Part shown: in pieces, positions 20,371 to 30,703 of the stretch
Position numbering within the stretch: the first letter of the stretch is position 1
How the letters are laid out: each line of letters begins with the position of its first letter
From: Nannocystis bainbridge
GTDB taxonomy: Bacteria; Myxococcota_A; Polyangia; Nannocystales; Nannocystaceae
Assembly (NCBI RefSeq): GCF_028368995.1
Contig: NZ_JAQNDL010000002.1
Coordinates: forward strand, 1,175,724-1,239,723
Direction: 5' to 3'
DNA: 64,000 bases
Position numbers and translations under genes: made by a program
The notes under the pieces: model-generated
What the model was told of the DNA's origin: nothing
The model's database searches: none
Seen by the model: the letters and a program-made list of their open reading frames with translations, nothing else

Positions 20371-20949
20371 GTGACGCGCGCCTCCAGACGTCTCGCGCTC
20401 GCGCTGCTGCTCGTGAGCGCCGCCTGCATCCCCTCCGGCGAGCTCGTCGCGCTCGACGGCAGTCACCGCATGTTGGCCCGCGACCCGCAGTCGGGGCTGT
20501 CCGTGGTGCTGACGACGGGGGCGTGGCAGGGGATCCCGAGCGACCTCGACGAGCAGGTGACGGTGGTCCACGTGCTGGTCGCCAACCTCGGCAACCGGCC
20601 GATCCGGCTCGCGCCCGGCGACATCGACCTGATCGACGAGCGCGGCTTCCGGCGCGATCTCCTCGACGCCGGCGGCTCGTTCGTCCAGTCGGGGCAGAAC
20701 GACAACGGCTATCACCCCGGCCGGCAGCTCGACTTCGGTCGCATCGAGTGGGTCGGCGGCGACGTGGCAGCGTCGGCGCTGCCGTGGGGCGTGCTGGTGC
20801 CCGGGACTTCGATGCGCGGCTACGTGTACTTCGAGAAGGTCGATCGAGCCAACGCGGCGACCCTCACCTGGCACTTCCACGACCGCGACAGCCGTCCGGT
20901 CGTCGATCTCACCTTCGACATGTACGTCGCCCGTGGCTCGCGTACGTGA
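20371..20949 (+). CDS. Putative lipoprotein, function unknown
   Basis: 192 residues from GTG 20371; a longer start at ATG 20359 is unlikely because it sits in the promoter-like hexamer. The signal peptide VTRASRRLALALLL ends in the lipobox VSAAC. The mature part is a probable beta-sandwich: alternating hydrophobic strands such as VTVVHVLVANLGNRPI, with PWGVLVPGTSMRGYVYFE resembling the end of small extracellular beta-sandwich domains. No family named. It overlaps the FadL-like porin gene by 17 bp and probably acts with it at the outer membrane. Confidence 0.65.
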   Translation: MTRASRRLALALLLVSAACIPSGELVALDGSHRMLARDPQSGLSVVLTTGAWQGIPSDLDEQVTVVHVLVANLGNRPIRLAPGDIDLIDERGFRRDLLDAGGSFVQSGQNDNGYHPGRQLDFGRIEWVGGDVAASALPWGVLVPGTSMRGYVYFEKVDRANAATLTWHFHDRDSRPVVDLTFDMYVARGSRT

Positions 20950-22357
20950 GTCCGTGACCCGCGGCCGGACGAGCCGCAGGGGCCCGAGCTGTCTCTCGGG
21001 GCTGGTGCTCGCGTGCGCCGCGACGGCGGGGCTCCACGCGCGCCCGGCCGCGGCGGGCAACCGAGAGACCAACCCGATGAGCAACGAGGCGGCGCTGGCC
21101 GGCGGGGCGGTGACGGCCCTCGGGCGCGACACCGGGGCCATCTACTACAACCCGGCCGGGCTCGGGGCGGTGCGGCGGACGCAGTTCAACCTGTCGACCC
21201 AGGCGGGCCAGTTCCGGGCCCGCATCGTGCCGTACGCGGCGGTCGCCGACCTGCCGGGCGGCGCCCGCGATCCGGCGACGCTGAGCAGCTTGCAGGCGCT
21301 GGTGATGCCGTCGTCGCTGGCGGTGACGCGCCACGTCGGCCACGGGGTGACGCTCGGGATCGGCTACTTCGCGCCCGACTACGACTACTACGACTACTCG
21401 GCGTCGCTGCGCGGGGCCGGCGGCGGCACCGAGTACGACGCGCGGGTGCAGGTCGACGGCTGGATCTACCGCTACCACGCGGGGCCGGCGATCGGCTGGC
21501 AGCCGCACCCGCGGTTCCGCATCGGCGCGACGCTGTTCGGCACCTACGGCTGGCAGCGCGAGGAGATGCGGATGTGGATCGACGCCGCCTCGGGCACCCA
21601 GGACGCGCGCACCGACGCCACCCGCACGGTCGACTACGACAACAAGCGCTCGATCTTCGGCGGCGAGGCGGTGATCGGTCTGCAGTGGGAGTTCGTCAAG
21701 AACGTCCACCTCGGCCTGACCTATCGGACACCTCGCTTCGTCGGCTTCGAGTCGCACCGCAGCTACGTGCTCAGCACCTCCAACGTCGACCGGCCGACCG
21801 GCGACGACGAGTACAAGTTCGAGTTCGACGACTCGCCGTCGCCGTCGCGGCGGGGGCGAGTGGCGCCGATGCGACTCACGATGGGCGTCGCCTACGCGCT
21901 GCCGAAGCGGCGCGGGTGGGTCAGCGGCGAGATGGACTTCAGCCCGGGGCTGCAGCCGAAGGGCACCGACATCAACATCCGCCCGCTGTGGAACGTGCGC
22001 GCCGGGGCCCGCCTGCGCACGGCGGAGCGGCTGTACTTCGGCCTCGGCGTGTTCTCGGACCGCGACGACCAGGTCCACACTTCGACGTTCCCGCAGTTCC
22101 GCATCAACTATTACGGGATGACGACCGGGGTCGAGTTCTTCTCGCCGGTCCGGCTGGGCAAGGGCGAGCGGGCCCGCAGCATCGTGTTCTCGACCTGCAT
22201 CGCCGTCCGCTACAGCTACGGCCGGGGCTCGGCGGCGCAGATCATCTTCGACCTGCGCGACGCGCCGAGCGGCCGCGTGGACTACAACATCGGCACGGTC
22301 GACCGGGTGGCGTTCCACCTGTTCGCCGGCCACCTCGGCATGGGCACGTACTTCTAG
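20933..22357 (+). CDS. FadL/OmpP1-like outer membrane beta-barrel protein
   Basis: 474 residues from GTG 20933. After a signal peptide ending near Ala 44, the mature start NRETNPMSNEAALAGG and then TGAIYYNPAGLG matches the N-terminal plug of the OmpP1/FadL family, which carries hydrophobic compounds across the outer membrane. The rest shows alternating strands with aromatic ends, and the protein finishes on HLGMGTYF, with the terminal Phe expected of an outer-membrane barrel. Substrate unknown. The preceding lipoprotein gene overlaps, suggesting joint expression. Confidence 0.8.
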   Translation: MARVRESVTRGRTSRRGPSCLSGLVLACAATAGLHARPAAAGNRETNPMSNEAALAGGAVTALGRDTGAIYYNPAGLGAVRRTQFNLSTQAGQFRARIVPYAAVADLPGGARDPATLSSLQALVMPSSLAVTRHVGHGVTLGIGYFAPDYDYYDYSASLRGAGGGTEYDARVQVDGWIYRYHAGPAIGWQPHPRFRIGATLFGTYGWQREEMRMWIDAASGTQDARTDATRTVDYDNKRSIFGGEAVIGLQWEFVKNVHLGLTYRTPRFVGFESHRSYVLSTSNVDRPTGDDEYKFEFDDSPSPSRRGRVAPMRLTMGVAYALPKRRGWVSGEMDFSPGLQPKGTDINIRPLWNVRAGARLRTAERLYFGLGVFSDRDDQVHTSTFPQFRINYYGMTTGVEFFSPVRLGKGERARSIVFSTCIAVRYSYGRGSAAQIIFDLRDAPSGRVDYNIGTVDRVAFHLFAGHLGMGTYF

Positions 22358-22378
22358 CGCGGGGGTGCCGGTCGCTCG

Positions 22379-22475
22379 GGACATGTCTCGCGAGACATGG
22401 CTCAGAGGACATGGGCTTTCGAGCAGGATACGAAGATGCCTCTCGGGACATGTCCCGAGAGGCATGATCGGAGGC
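22379..22475. repeat. 14-bp-phased palindrome array between convergent genes, 4 + 3 units
   Basis: Cores at 22382, 22396, 22410 and 22424, then an 11-bp step and cores at 22435, 22449 and 22463. It fills the gap between the converging porin and FAS1 genes. Confidence 0.85.
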
Positions 22476-22486
22476 CCGCGAGGCCC

Positions 22487-23080
22487 TTACTTCTTGGTCT
22501 GCAGCACCTTGTCGATGACGTGGACCAGGCCGTTGCTGGCGGGCAGGTTGACCTCGATCAGCTTGGCGCCGTCGACCGTCATCTCCGCGTCCTGGGTCTG
22601 CTTGATCGGCAGCTCGGGGCCAGCGGCGGTCGGCGCGGTGCGGTAGTTGCCGATCTTGGCGGTGTCGTTGATGCCCGGGATGAAGTGGTACTTGAGCGCC
22701 TTCTGCAGCTGCTCTTTGTTCTTCTTCCACTTGTCGAGGGTGCCCTTGGGCAGCTTGGCGAACGCCTCGTCGGTGGGGACCAGGATGGTGAGGCTGACGT
22801 CGGCGCTGGCGAGCTCCTTGTCGAGCTCGGCGGCGACGATCAGCTCGTGGAAGGTCTTGCCGTTCTCGAGGCCGGCGACGACGGTGGCGAGGTCCTTGGC
22901 GGCGGGGGCCGGCTCGGGCGTGGGCTCGGGCTCGGGCGTGGCGACCTCGGGCTCGGGGTCCGGCGCGGGGGCGGGGGCAGGAGTCGGCTCGGGCGCCTCG
23001 GAGGCCGAGTCCTTCTTGCAGCCGACATTCGTGCTCGCGCTCGCGACGAGCAGGGACAGTGCGATGAGTCTCAGGTTCAT
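22487..23080 (-). CDS. FAS1 (fasciclin) domain lipoprotein
   Basis: 197 residues from ATG 23080. The signal peptide ends in a Cys in the sequence STNVGC. A linker of Pro/Glu/Ala repeats (about 28-62) precedes one FAS1 domain (65-197) with the H1 motif SLTILVPTDEAFAKLPKG and the H2-like stretch ALKYHFIPG, ending NGLVHVIDKVLQ. FAS1 domains serve in adhesion or matrix binding. A purine-rich GGAGG lies 14 nt upstream of the start, so this gene has a normal leader. Confidence 0.88.
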   Translation of the reverse strand: MNLRLIALSLLVASASTNVGCKKDSASEAPEPTPAPAPAPDPEPEVATPEPEPTPEPAPAAKDLATVVAGLENGKTFHELIVAAELDKELASADVSLTILVPTDEAFAKLPKGTLDKWKKNKEQLQKALKYHFIPGINDTAKIGNYRTAPTAAGPELPIKQTQDAEMTVDGAKLIEVNLPASNGLVHVIDKVLQTKK

Positions 23081-23188
23081 GGCTTCAGGCCTCCGGGGCT
23101 GACGGTAGCCCGGTGAGCGGCTCCGCGGCAACTTTTATCGGCGACGCCAGCTTGACGACCGCCGGCGCGATGGGCTGTGCTGTTGACG

Positions 23189-24280
23189 ATGTTTCGCTCG
23201 TTTCGCTGTACTCCCCTGGTTGTCACGGCCGTGCTCGCGGCCAGCACCGTGCTCGTGGCCTGCGGCGACGCCGGGAGCGGCTCCGGCAGCGCCACGGAGG
23301 TGAGCGGCGCCTCGATCACCGGCTCGCCGACGGGCGTCGCTTCGACCGATGCGAGCACGGCGGGCAGTGATTCGGACGGCAGCGCGAGCGACAGCACCGA
23401 CGGGCAGACCGGGTCGTCGGGGGCGGCGAGCACCACGACGCCGGAGCCGACCACGGGGGTGGCTTCGACCTCGACGACGGAGGCGACGACGGAGCCGGCG
23501 ACGTCGAGCACGACTTCGCCGTTCACCACCGGCGAGACCACGGACACCGGCTGGTGGGAGACGACCAGCGGCGACGACTGCAAGCTCAACATCGACATCG
23601 TGTTCGTGATGGACGTGTCGACCTCGATGTCGGCGATCCTGCAGAAGCTCGCGCAGGAGATCCTGGTGGTCGACCAGGCGATCGCGGCGCTCGACGTCGA
23701 GACCCAGCCGAACTACGGCCTGGTGGTGTTCGTCGACGACGCGACGATCATCAACGCCGGCATGCCGTACGCCGACGCGAACGCGCTGCAGGCCGACTTC
23801 ATCGAGTGGAGCACGTTCACCCAGAGCAACTCGCAGACCAGCGGCAACGGCTCCAATGGCGACTGGCCGGAGAACACGCTCGACGGGCTGTACCTCGGCG
23901 CCTACGCGTTCCAGTGGCGGCCGACGGAGTCGACGCTGCGGATGATCATCCACACCACCGACGACACGTTCGGGGACAAGGGCGCCAACCAGAGCGGCGA
24001 GATTGTCCAGCACAGCTACGACGAGACGGTGCTCGGCCTGCAGGAGCGCGAGATCCGCGTGTTCAGCTTCGTCGACAACGACATGACCGGCGGACCGGGC
24101 AACAACCAAGACGTCAGCATGGGCTTTTTCACCCCCTACCAGGGGAAGACCCCGATCCCGCAGGCGACCGACGGCGGCGCGTTCAACATCAACGACGTGT
24201 ACGGCGGTCAGCTCAGCCTGTCGGCGGCGATCAACCAGTCGGTCGAAGACAGCCTGTGCAGTCAGTACATCCCGATGTGA
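23189..24280 (+). CDS. Lipoprotein with von Willebrand A domain
   Basis: 363 residues from ATG 23189 (GTG 23177 possible). The lipobox is VLVAC, followed by a Ser/Thr/Gly/Asp linker of about 100 residues and a von Willebrand A domain with the metal-ion site DVSTS at Asp 142, the strand NYGLVVFVDD, and a later Thr/Asp region. VWA domains bind ligands through a divalent ion, so this is probably a surface adhesion or binding protein. A Cys near the start of the domain and one near the C-terminus may form a disulfide. Partner unknown. Confidence 0.78.
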   Translation: MFRSFRCTPLVVTAVLAASTVLVACGDAGSGSGSATEVSGASITGSPTGVASTDASTAGSDSDGSASDSTDGQTGSSGAASTTTPEPTTGVASTSTTEATTEPATSSTTSPFTTGETTDTGWWETTSGDDCKLNIDIVFVMDVSTSMSAILQKLAQEILVVDQAIAALDVETQPNYGLVVFVDDATIINAGMPYADANALQADFIEWSTFTQSNSQTSGNGSNGDWPENTLDGLYLGAYAFQWRPTESTLRMIIHTTDDTFGDKGANQSGEIVQHSYDETVLGLQEREIRVFSFVDNDMTGGPGNNQDVSMGFFTPYQGKTPIPQATDGGAFNINDVYGGQLSLSAAINQSVEDSLCSQYIPM

Positions 24281-24288
24281 GCCCGTGC

Positions 24289-24294
24289 TATAAG
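24289..24294 (+). promoter_or_regulatory. -10-like TATAAG before a leaderless ATG
   Basis: TATAAG ends 8 nt before ATG 24303, and there is no Shine-Dalgarno sequence between them. Confidence 0.45.
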
Positions 24295-24302
24295 CGCGGG
24301 CG

Positions 24303-24704
24303 ATGACGGACGCGGCGATCGCCACTCACCCGCGGATCGATCCAAGCCTGTGCGGCGCGCCGGTCTCGGTCGCGCCCGGGCGCGCCGAGGTGCGGCTGGT
24401 GGCGACGCCGGTGATGGCGGTCGACGACCTCGGTCTGTGCCACGGCGGCTTCGTGTTCGGCGCCGCCGACTACGCGGCGATGCTGGCGGTCAACGACCCC
24501 AACGTCGTGCTCGGCGCGGCGACGGTCAAGTTCCTGAAGCCGGTGCGGGTCGGCGACGCCGTGCTGGCCCGTGCGACATGTCCGAACGAACATGGCCGAA
24601 AGCGCATGATCGCGGTCGAGGTCGTGCGCGAGGCGGGCGGCGAGGTCGTGTTCACCGGCGAGTTCGCGTGCTTCGTCCTCGACAAGCACGTGCTGGCCGG
24701 CTGA
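24303..24704 (+). CDS. Hotdog-fold thioesterase (PaaI-like)
   Basis: 133 residues. The core pattern HGGFVFGAADYAA (about 49-61) is the central helix of PaaI-type acyl-CoA thioesterases, with an early His-Gly-Gly and acidic Asp as candidate active-site residues. Strands VLGAATVKFLKPVRVGD and EVVFTGEFACFVLDK complete the hotdog fold. Three units of the 14-bp repeat (24574-24614) lie in the frame and encode ATCPNEHGRKRMI, between two core strands. The TPP-dependent lyase gene follows after 46 bp, so the two may act on related acyl-CoA compounds. Confidence 0.78.
   Translation: MTDAAIATHPRIDPSLCGAPVSVAPGRAEVRLVATPVMAVDDLGLCHGGFVFGAADYAAMLAVNDPNVVLGAATVKFLKPVRVGDAVLARATCPNEHGRKRMIAVEVVREAGGEVVFTGEFACFVLDKHVLAG
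24574..24614. repeat. Three 14-bp-phased palindrome units inside the thioesterase gene
   Basis: CATG cores at 24577, 24591 and 24605, exactly 14 bp apart, in the loop between two hotdog strands. Confidence 0.75.
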
Positions 24705-24750
24705 GCTTTCGGTGACGAGACGGACGCAATTTCGACTGGAGAAGGAGCCG

Positions 24751-26508
<1,758 letters not shown>

Positions 26509-26552
26509 AGCCCGCCGGGGCTCGCGCATGACAAACGCTTCATCCTTCGTGA

Positions 26553-26588
26553 GACGCCCGCAGGCCCGCTGACTCGGCCTGCGGCGTC
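26553..26588. terminator. Hairpin in the gap before the acylase gene
   Basis: GACGCCCGCAGGCC (26553-26566) pairs with GGCCTGCGGCGTC (26576-26588) with one bulged base and a 9-base loop. There is no T tract, so it may be a weak terminator or another RNA or DNA hairpin. Confidence 0.4.
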
Positions 26589-26637
26589 CTGCGAGCGGGG
26601 CTTGCTGCGCGCCGGAACCTGCGGAAGAGTTCCTCTC

Positions 26638-29244
26638 ATGCTCGTCCGCCTCGCCCCTGGGACCCGCGCACTGCTCGTCTCGTCGCTCGTCGCCTGCAAC
26701 CCCGCGGATTCGGGGCCGCCGGCCGACACCGAAGACACCGGCGATACCGGCTTCATGGGCGATCCGGAGGTGTTCTCGGAGCTGTCGGCGCCGGTCGACA
26801 TCCACATCGACGCGCGCGGCGTGCCGCACATCTACGGCGAGACCGACGCCGACGTGTTCTTCGCTTCGGGCTACCAGGTCGCGGTCGATCGTCTGTTCCA
26901 GATGGACCTGATGCGGCGCCGCGCGTACGGGCGCGGGGCAGAGGTGCTGGGCGCGGCCAAGATCGACGAGGACCGGATCTCGCGGCTTTTCGATTTCCCG
27001 CGCTGGGGCCGGCTCGACGCCGAGCGACTCAAGCAGGAGAGCCCCGGCGAGTACCACCTGTTCACCGCGTGGACGGCCGGGGTCAATCGCCGCATCGAGG
27101 AGGTCAACTCGGGCGCGGCGCCGCTGCCGTACGGGTTCGGCAAGGCCGAGCTGAACTACGCGCCCGAGCCGTGGGACCCGGTCGACGCGGTGGTGATCGG
27201 CAAGATGATCAGCTTCGGCAACTCGAACGTGCTCGAGTACGAGTTCCTGGCCACGGTGGTCAGCCGCTTCGTGCCGCAGGTGCTCGAGGTCGTGCAGCTG
27301 CCGCGGCCCGGCTGGGAGGCCTACACCGTGCCGCCGGAGGATCGTCCGGCGGCCGGCGCGGCCCCGGCACCGGGTCCCGAGTCGAACAAGTCTTCGGGAC
27401 ATGTCTCAAAGAACAGGTCCAAAGAGCCAGCCCGCGAATTCCCGCCGGACACCGCCGCCTCGCTGCGCCGGCTGCACTCCGCGCTGTCGGGCTTCCGCGT
27501 GGTCGGCAGCAACAACTGGGCGGTCGACGGGCGCTTCACCGCCAGCGGCAAGCCGCTGATCGCCAACGATCCGCACCAGCCGCTGCAGAGCCCCGCGGTG
27601 ATGTACGCCTTGCACCTCAACAGCGCCGACGCCGGCGGCCTGTTCGACGTCGCCGGCTTCGGGTTCGCCGGCCTGCCCGGGGTGCAGCTCGGCCACAACC
27701 GCAAGATCCACTGGGCGGCGACCACCGGCTTCGCCGACTGCATGGACCTCTATGCTGTCACGCTGGCGCCCGACCAGGCCACGATCGCCATCGGCGGCGC
27801 GACGGCGCCGGTGGTCTGGCGCGACGAGGTGATCAAGGTCGCAGGCATGGGCGACCGCAGCTTCCGCGTCGGCGACGTCGAGGGCCACGGGGTGCTCGTC
27901 GGCGACGCGCTGCCGCTCGATCCGCTGCTCGCGGTCGACCCGGCGCGGCGGCTGCTGATCAACTGGACCGGCTTCCGCGCGACCAATGAGGCGCGCGCGT
28001 TCCTGCGGATGGGCAAGGCGCAGTCGATCGACGAGTGGGAGCGGGCGGTCGACATGATCGAGGTCGGCACCTTCAACTGGATGGCCGCCGACGCCACCGG
28101 CATCACCTATCACCTCAACACCCACGTGCCCGATCGCGGCGCGCCGGCGGGGCGGCCGATGCCGATCCGCGTGGTCGACGGCGACGACCCGGCCTACGTG
28201 TGGAGCGGCAAGTTCTTGCCGGCCGAGCAGCTGCCGCGCAGCCGCGCGCCGCAGACCGGCTTCATCGTCACCGCCAACAACGACCCGTGGGGCTTCACCG
28301 CCGACGGCGACCTCAGCAACGACCCCTGGTACTACGGCGCCTTCTACGACCCGGGCTACCGCGCGGGGCGGGTCGAGCAGCGGCTGCAAGCGCTGACGCA
28401 GGCCGGCAAGGTCACGGTCGCCGACATGCAGTCGATCCAGTCCGACACCCACAGCCTGGTCGCCGACAAGATGCTGCCGGTGCTCGCCGAGGTGTACGCC
28501 AAGGTCGCGACCGACGACACGCTGCTGAAGTACCGCGGGCGCAAAGACCTCGAGGTGCTGCACGACCTGCTGACGAAGCAGTGGAACCGGCGCATGGATC
28601 GCCAGGAGTCGGGCGCGCTGGCGTTCCACGCGTTCGCGCATTTCCTGGTCCAGCGGATCTTCGAGGACGACCTCGCCCTGGTGTTCGGCGCGATCATGGA
28701 CGCGTCGCCGGTGTACGCGCTCAAGTTCGCCGCGCTGGCGGCCACCGGCATGTATCCCAACGCCAACGAGTTGATGCAGGAGGGCCGCGATTTCCTGGTG
28801 ATGGAGGCGCTGGTCGACGCCTCCGACTGGCTGGTCGCCGAGTTCGGCTCGGTCGCGCCGCACCGCTATCGCTGGGGCGACCGCCACGGCACCGGCTTCC
28901 GCAACGCCTACGGCGGTGAGCTCGACGGCGGCTGGCACCCGACCGACGGCGGCGAGGACACCGTCAACGTCTCGGGCAGCTCGTTCTTCGAGTCCGACTC
29001 GACCGACGTGCGCGAGCGCTTCGAGTCGAACGACGGCGCGGTCTTCCGTGTCATCACCGGCTTCGACGGCGAGGGGGTGCCGCAGGCGGTCGTCAACTTC
29101 CCGCCGGGCAACAGCGCCGATCCGTCCAGCCCGCACTTCGCCGACACGCTCTCGGACTGGATCGAGGATCGTTACCATCACTACCCGTTCCGCCGGCACG
29201 AGGTCGACGCCGTGACGCAGGAGACGGTCACGCTCGAGCCGTGA
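26638..29244 (+). CDS. Penicillin-acylase-family amidase, lipoprotein
   Basis: 868 residues from ATG 26638. The signal peptide ends in the lipobox SLVAC. The Asp/Thr linker (about 22-45) leads to the alpha chain with RGVPHIYGETDADVFFASGY, typical of the family. The N-terminal nucleophile is Ser 291 in VGSNNWAVDG; autocleavage before it would give two subunits. The beta chain has the oxyanion/active-site stretch IANDPHQPLQSP and later TANNDPWG. Family enzymes hydrolyse amide bonds of beta-lactams, acyl-homoserine lactones or lipopeptides. The linker before the cleavage site (about 254-264) contains three 14-bp repeat units. Confidence 0.92.
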   Translation: MLVRLAPGTRALLVSSLVACNPADSGPPADTEDTGDTGFMGDPEVFSELSAPVDIHIDARGVPHIYGETDADVFFASGYQVAVDRLFQMDLMRRRAYGRGAEVLGAAKIDEDRISRLFDFPRWGRLDAERLKQESPGEYHLFTAWTAGVNRRIEEVNSGAAPLPYGFGKAELNYAPEPWDPVDAVVIGKMISFGNSNVLEYEFLATVVSRFVPQVLEVVQLPRPGWEAYTVPPEDRPAAGAAPAPGPESNKSSGHVSKNRSKEPAREFPPDTAASLRRLHSALSGFRVVGSNNWAVDGRFTASGKPLIANDPHQPLQSPAVMYALHLNSADAGGLFDVAGFGFAGLPGVQLGHNRKIHWAATTGFADCMDLYAVTLAPDQATIAIGGATAPVVWRDEVIKVAGMGDRSFRVGDVEGHGVLVGDALPLDPLLAVDPARRLLINWTGFRATNEARAFLRMGKAQSIDEWERAVDMIEVGTFNWMAADATGITYHLNTHVPDRGAPAGRPMPIRVVDGDDPAYVWSGKFLPAEQLPRSRAPQTGFIVTANNDPWGFTADGDLSNDPWYYGAFYDPGYRAGRVEQRLQALTQAGKVTVADMQSIQSDTHSLVADKMLPVLAEVYAKVATDDTLLKYRGRKDLEVLHDLLTKQWNRRMDRQESGALAFHAFAHFLVQRIFEDDLALVFGAIMDASPVYALKFAALAATGMYPNANELMQEGRDFLVMEALVDASDWLVAEFGSVAPHRYRWGDRHGTGFRNAYGGELDGGWHPTDGGEDTVNVSGSSFFESDSTDVRERFESNDGAVFRVITGFDGEGVPQAVVNFPPGNSADPSSPHFADTLSDWIEDRYHHYPFRRHEVDAVTQETVTLEP
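27397..27437. repeat. Three 14-bp-phased palindrome units inside the acylase gene
   Basis: Cores CATG 27400, CAGG 27414 and CAG 27428 are 14 bp apart. They encode part of the spacer peptide before the catalytic Ser, where autocleavage in this family removes a linker. Confidence 0.7.
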
Positions 29245-29400
29245 CGGAGGCGCCCGCGCCGGTCGACGCCGTCGCCCCTCGTGACGGGCGCACGCGGGCG
29301 TCATCGGGAGAGGGTCACGCGCACGCCCTGACGGTCGCTCGCGCCCGCGGGTGCGCGCCCGCGGGCGCCTCGCCGCCGACTTCGCGCGGGCGAATGCGGG

Positions 29401-29406
29401 TATAGT
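29401..29406 (+). promoter_or_regulatory. -10-like TATAGT, leaderless GTG start
   Basis: TATAGT ends 7 nt before GTG 29414; the best single example of this spacing in the window. Confidence 0.55.
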
Positions 29407-29413
29407 CCGGCGC

Positions 29414-30502
29414 GTGTCGTTCCCCCGGACACTCCGAATTTTCATGGCCGGTGCGCTGCTGGCCTGCGGCCCCAAGGGCCCGACCGAGACCACGCCGCCT
29501 GCCACCACCGGCGACGACGAGACCGTGCCCGAGGCGCCGCCGATCGAGCGCAGCGGCCAGCTGACGAACGCCGGGCGCCACGCCGAGGCGATCGCCGTGC
29601 TCGACGAGGCCCTGGCCAAAAAGCCAGGTGACCCCGAGCTCCACTACGCCCGCGGCGTCGCCCTGGCGCAGGCCGGTCGGGGCGACGAGGCCGTGGCCGC
29701 GTGGAAGGAGGCCGTGCGGATCGATCCGAAGTACTACCCGGCCCACAACGGCATCGGCGCCGTCGCCCTCGACGCCGGTCGCCTCGACGAGGCCGCTGTC
29801 GCCTTCGAGGCCGCGATCGCGGCCAAGCCCGACTTCGCCGACGCCCACTACAACCTCGGCCGGGCCGCCCGCGCGAACGGGCAGAACGAGCGCGCCGCCG
29901 CGGCCCTCACCGAGGCCAACCGCCTCGCGCCCGAGGACGTCGACGTCCTCTTCCTGCTGGCCCAGGTCGACCGCGATCTCGGCAAGCGCGACGAGGCCCT
30001 GGCTGTCGCCACCAAGGCCGCCTCGCTCGCCCCCGACGACCCCGAGGTGCGGCGCACGCTCGGCCACCTGTTGATGGAGGCCGACAAGGTCCGCGAGGCC
30101 CAGGTCGAGTTCTCGACCGCGCTGCAGAAGCGCCCGGACGACAACGACGCCAAGCTCGGGCTCGCGCGCGCCCTGGTCAAGCTGGAGCGCGCCGACGAGG
30201 CGCTGGTCCACCTCGCCGACCTGGCGGCCCGCTTGCCCGATCAGGCCGTCGTGTGGAGCGAGTGGGGCGCCGCCCTGGCCAAGCTCGGGCGCCTCGACGG
30301 CCCCGACGGCGCGCTCGCCAAGCTCGACAAGGCGCTGACGTTGAAGCCCGACCTCGCGTCGGCCCACATCCGCAAGATCGGCGCCCTGGCCCAGGCCAAG
30401 CAGTGCAAGCCGGCCAAAGAGGCGCTCAAGAGCTTCACCGCCAAGAGCCCCAAGCCCGACGCCCTGGCCCAGGCCAAGGCCGCGCTGACCGGCTGCAAGT
30501 GA
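29414..30502 (+). CDS. Tetratricopeptide repeat lipoprotein
   Basis: 362 residues from GTG 29414. The signal peptide ends in the lipobox ALLAC. A Thr/Pro linker leads into about eight TPR units (roughly 45-350), with typical positions such as GDPELHYARGVALAQAGRGDEA and DAHYNLGRAARANGQNERA. TPR lipoproteins serve as scaffolds in the periplasm or on the outer membrane; no enzymatic domain is present. A 6-unit 14-bp array follows its stop codon before a convergent lipoprotein gene. Confidence 0.85.
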   Translation: MSFPRTLRIFMAGALLACGPKGPTETTPPATTGDDETVPEAPPIERSGQLTNAGRHAEAIAVLDEALAKKPGDPELHYARGVALAQAGRGDEAVAAWKEAVRIDPKYYPAHNGIGAVALDAGRLDEAAVAFEAAIAAKPDFADAHYNLGRAARANGQNERAAAALTEANRLAPEDVDVLFLLAQVDRDLGKRDEALAVATKAASLAPDDPEVRRTLGHLLMEADKVREAQVEFSTALQKRPDDNDAKLGLARALVKLERADEALVHLADLAARLPDQAVVWSEWGAALAKLGRLDGPDGALAKLDKALTLKPDLASAHIRKIGALAQAKQCKPAKEALKSFTAKSPKPDALAQAKAALTGCK

Positions 30503-30525
30503 GGCGCGGGCAGGGCTGCCCTTGA

Positions 30526-30611
30526 GGGCATGTCCGCGCGGACATGTCCGAGAGGGCATGTTCGCGCGGACATGTCTGACAGGGCATGTCCGTGCGGACA
30601 TGACGCAAGCG
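30526..30611. repeat. 14-bp-phased palindrome array, 6 units
   Basis: CATG cores at 30529, 30543, 30557, 30571, 30585 and 30599, each 14 bp apart. Hairpins with GCGC loops (for example CATGTCC-GCGC-GGACATG) are perfect. The array lies directly after the TPR lipoprotein stop. Confidence 0.9.
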
Positions 30612-30648
30612 CGGCGTCGCCATGCGCGAGGTCAGGCGCAGAAAGCGG

Positions 30649-30681
30649 CACAGCCGCCTCCCCGAGGGGAAGGCGGCTGTG
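30649..30681 (-). terminator. Intrinsic terminator of the Cys-rich lipoprotein gene
   Basis: CACAGCCGCCT (30649-30659) pairs perfectly with AGGCGGCTGTG (30671-30681). Read on the minus strand it lies just after the stop of the gene ending at 30704, and CGCTTTCTG follows. Confidence 0.75.
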
Positions 30682-30703
30682 ACAGGCCGGTGTCGAGCCG
30701 GGC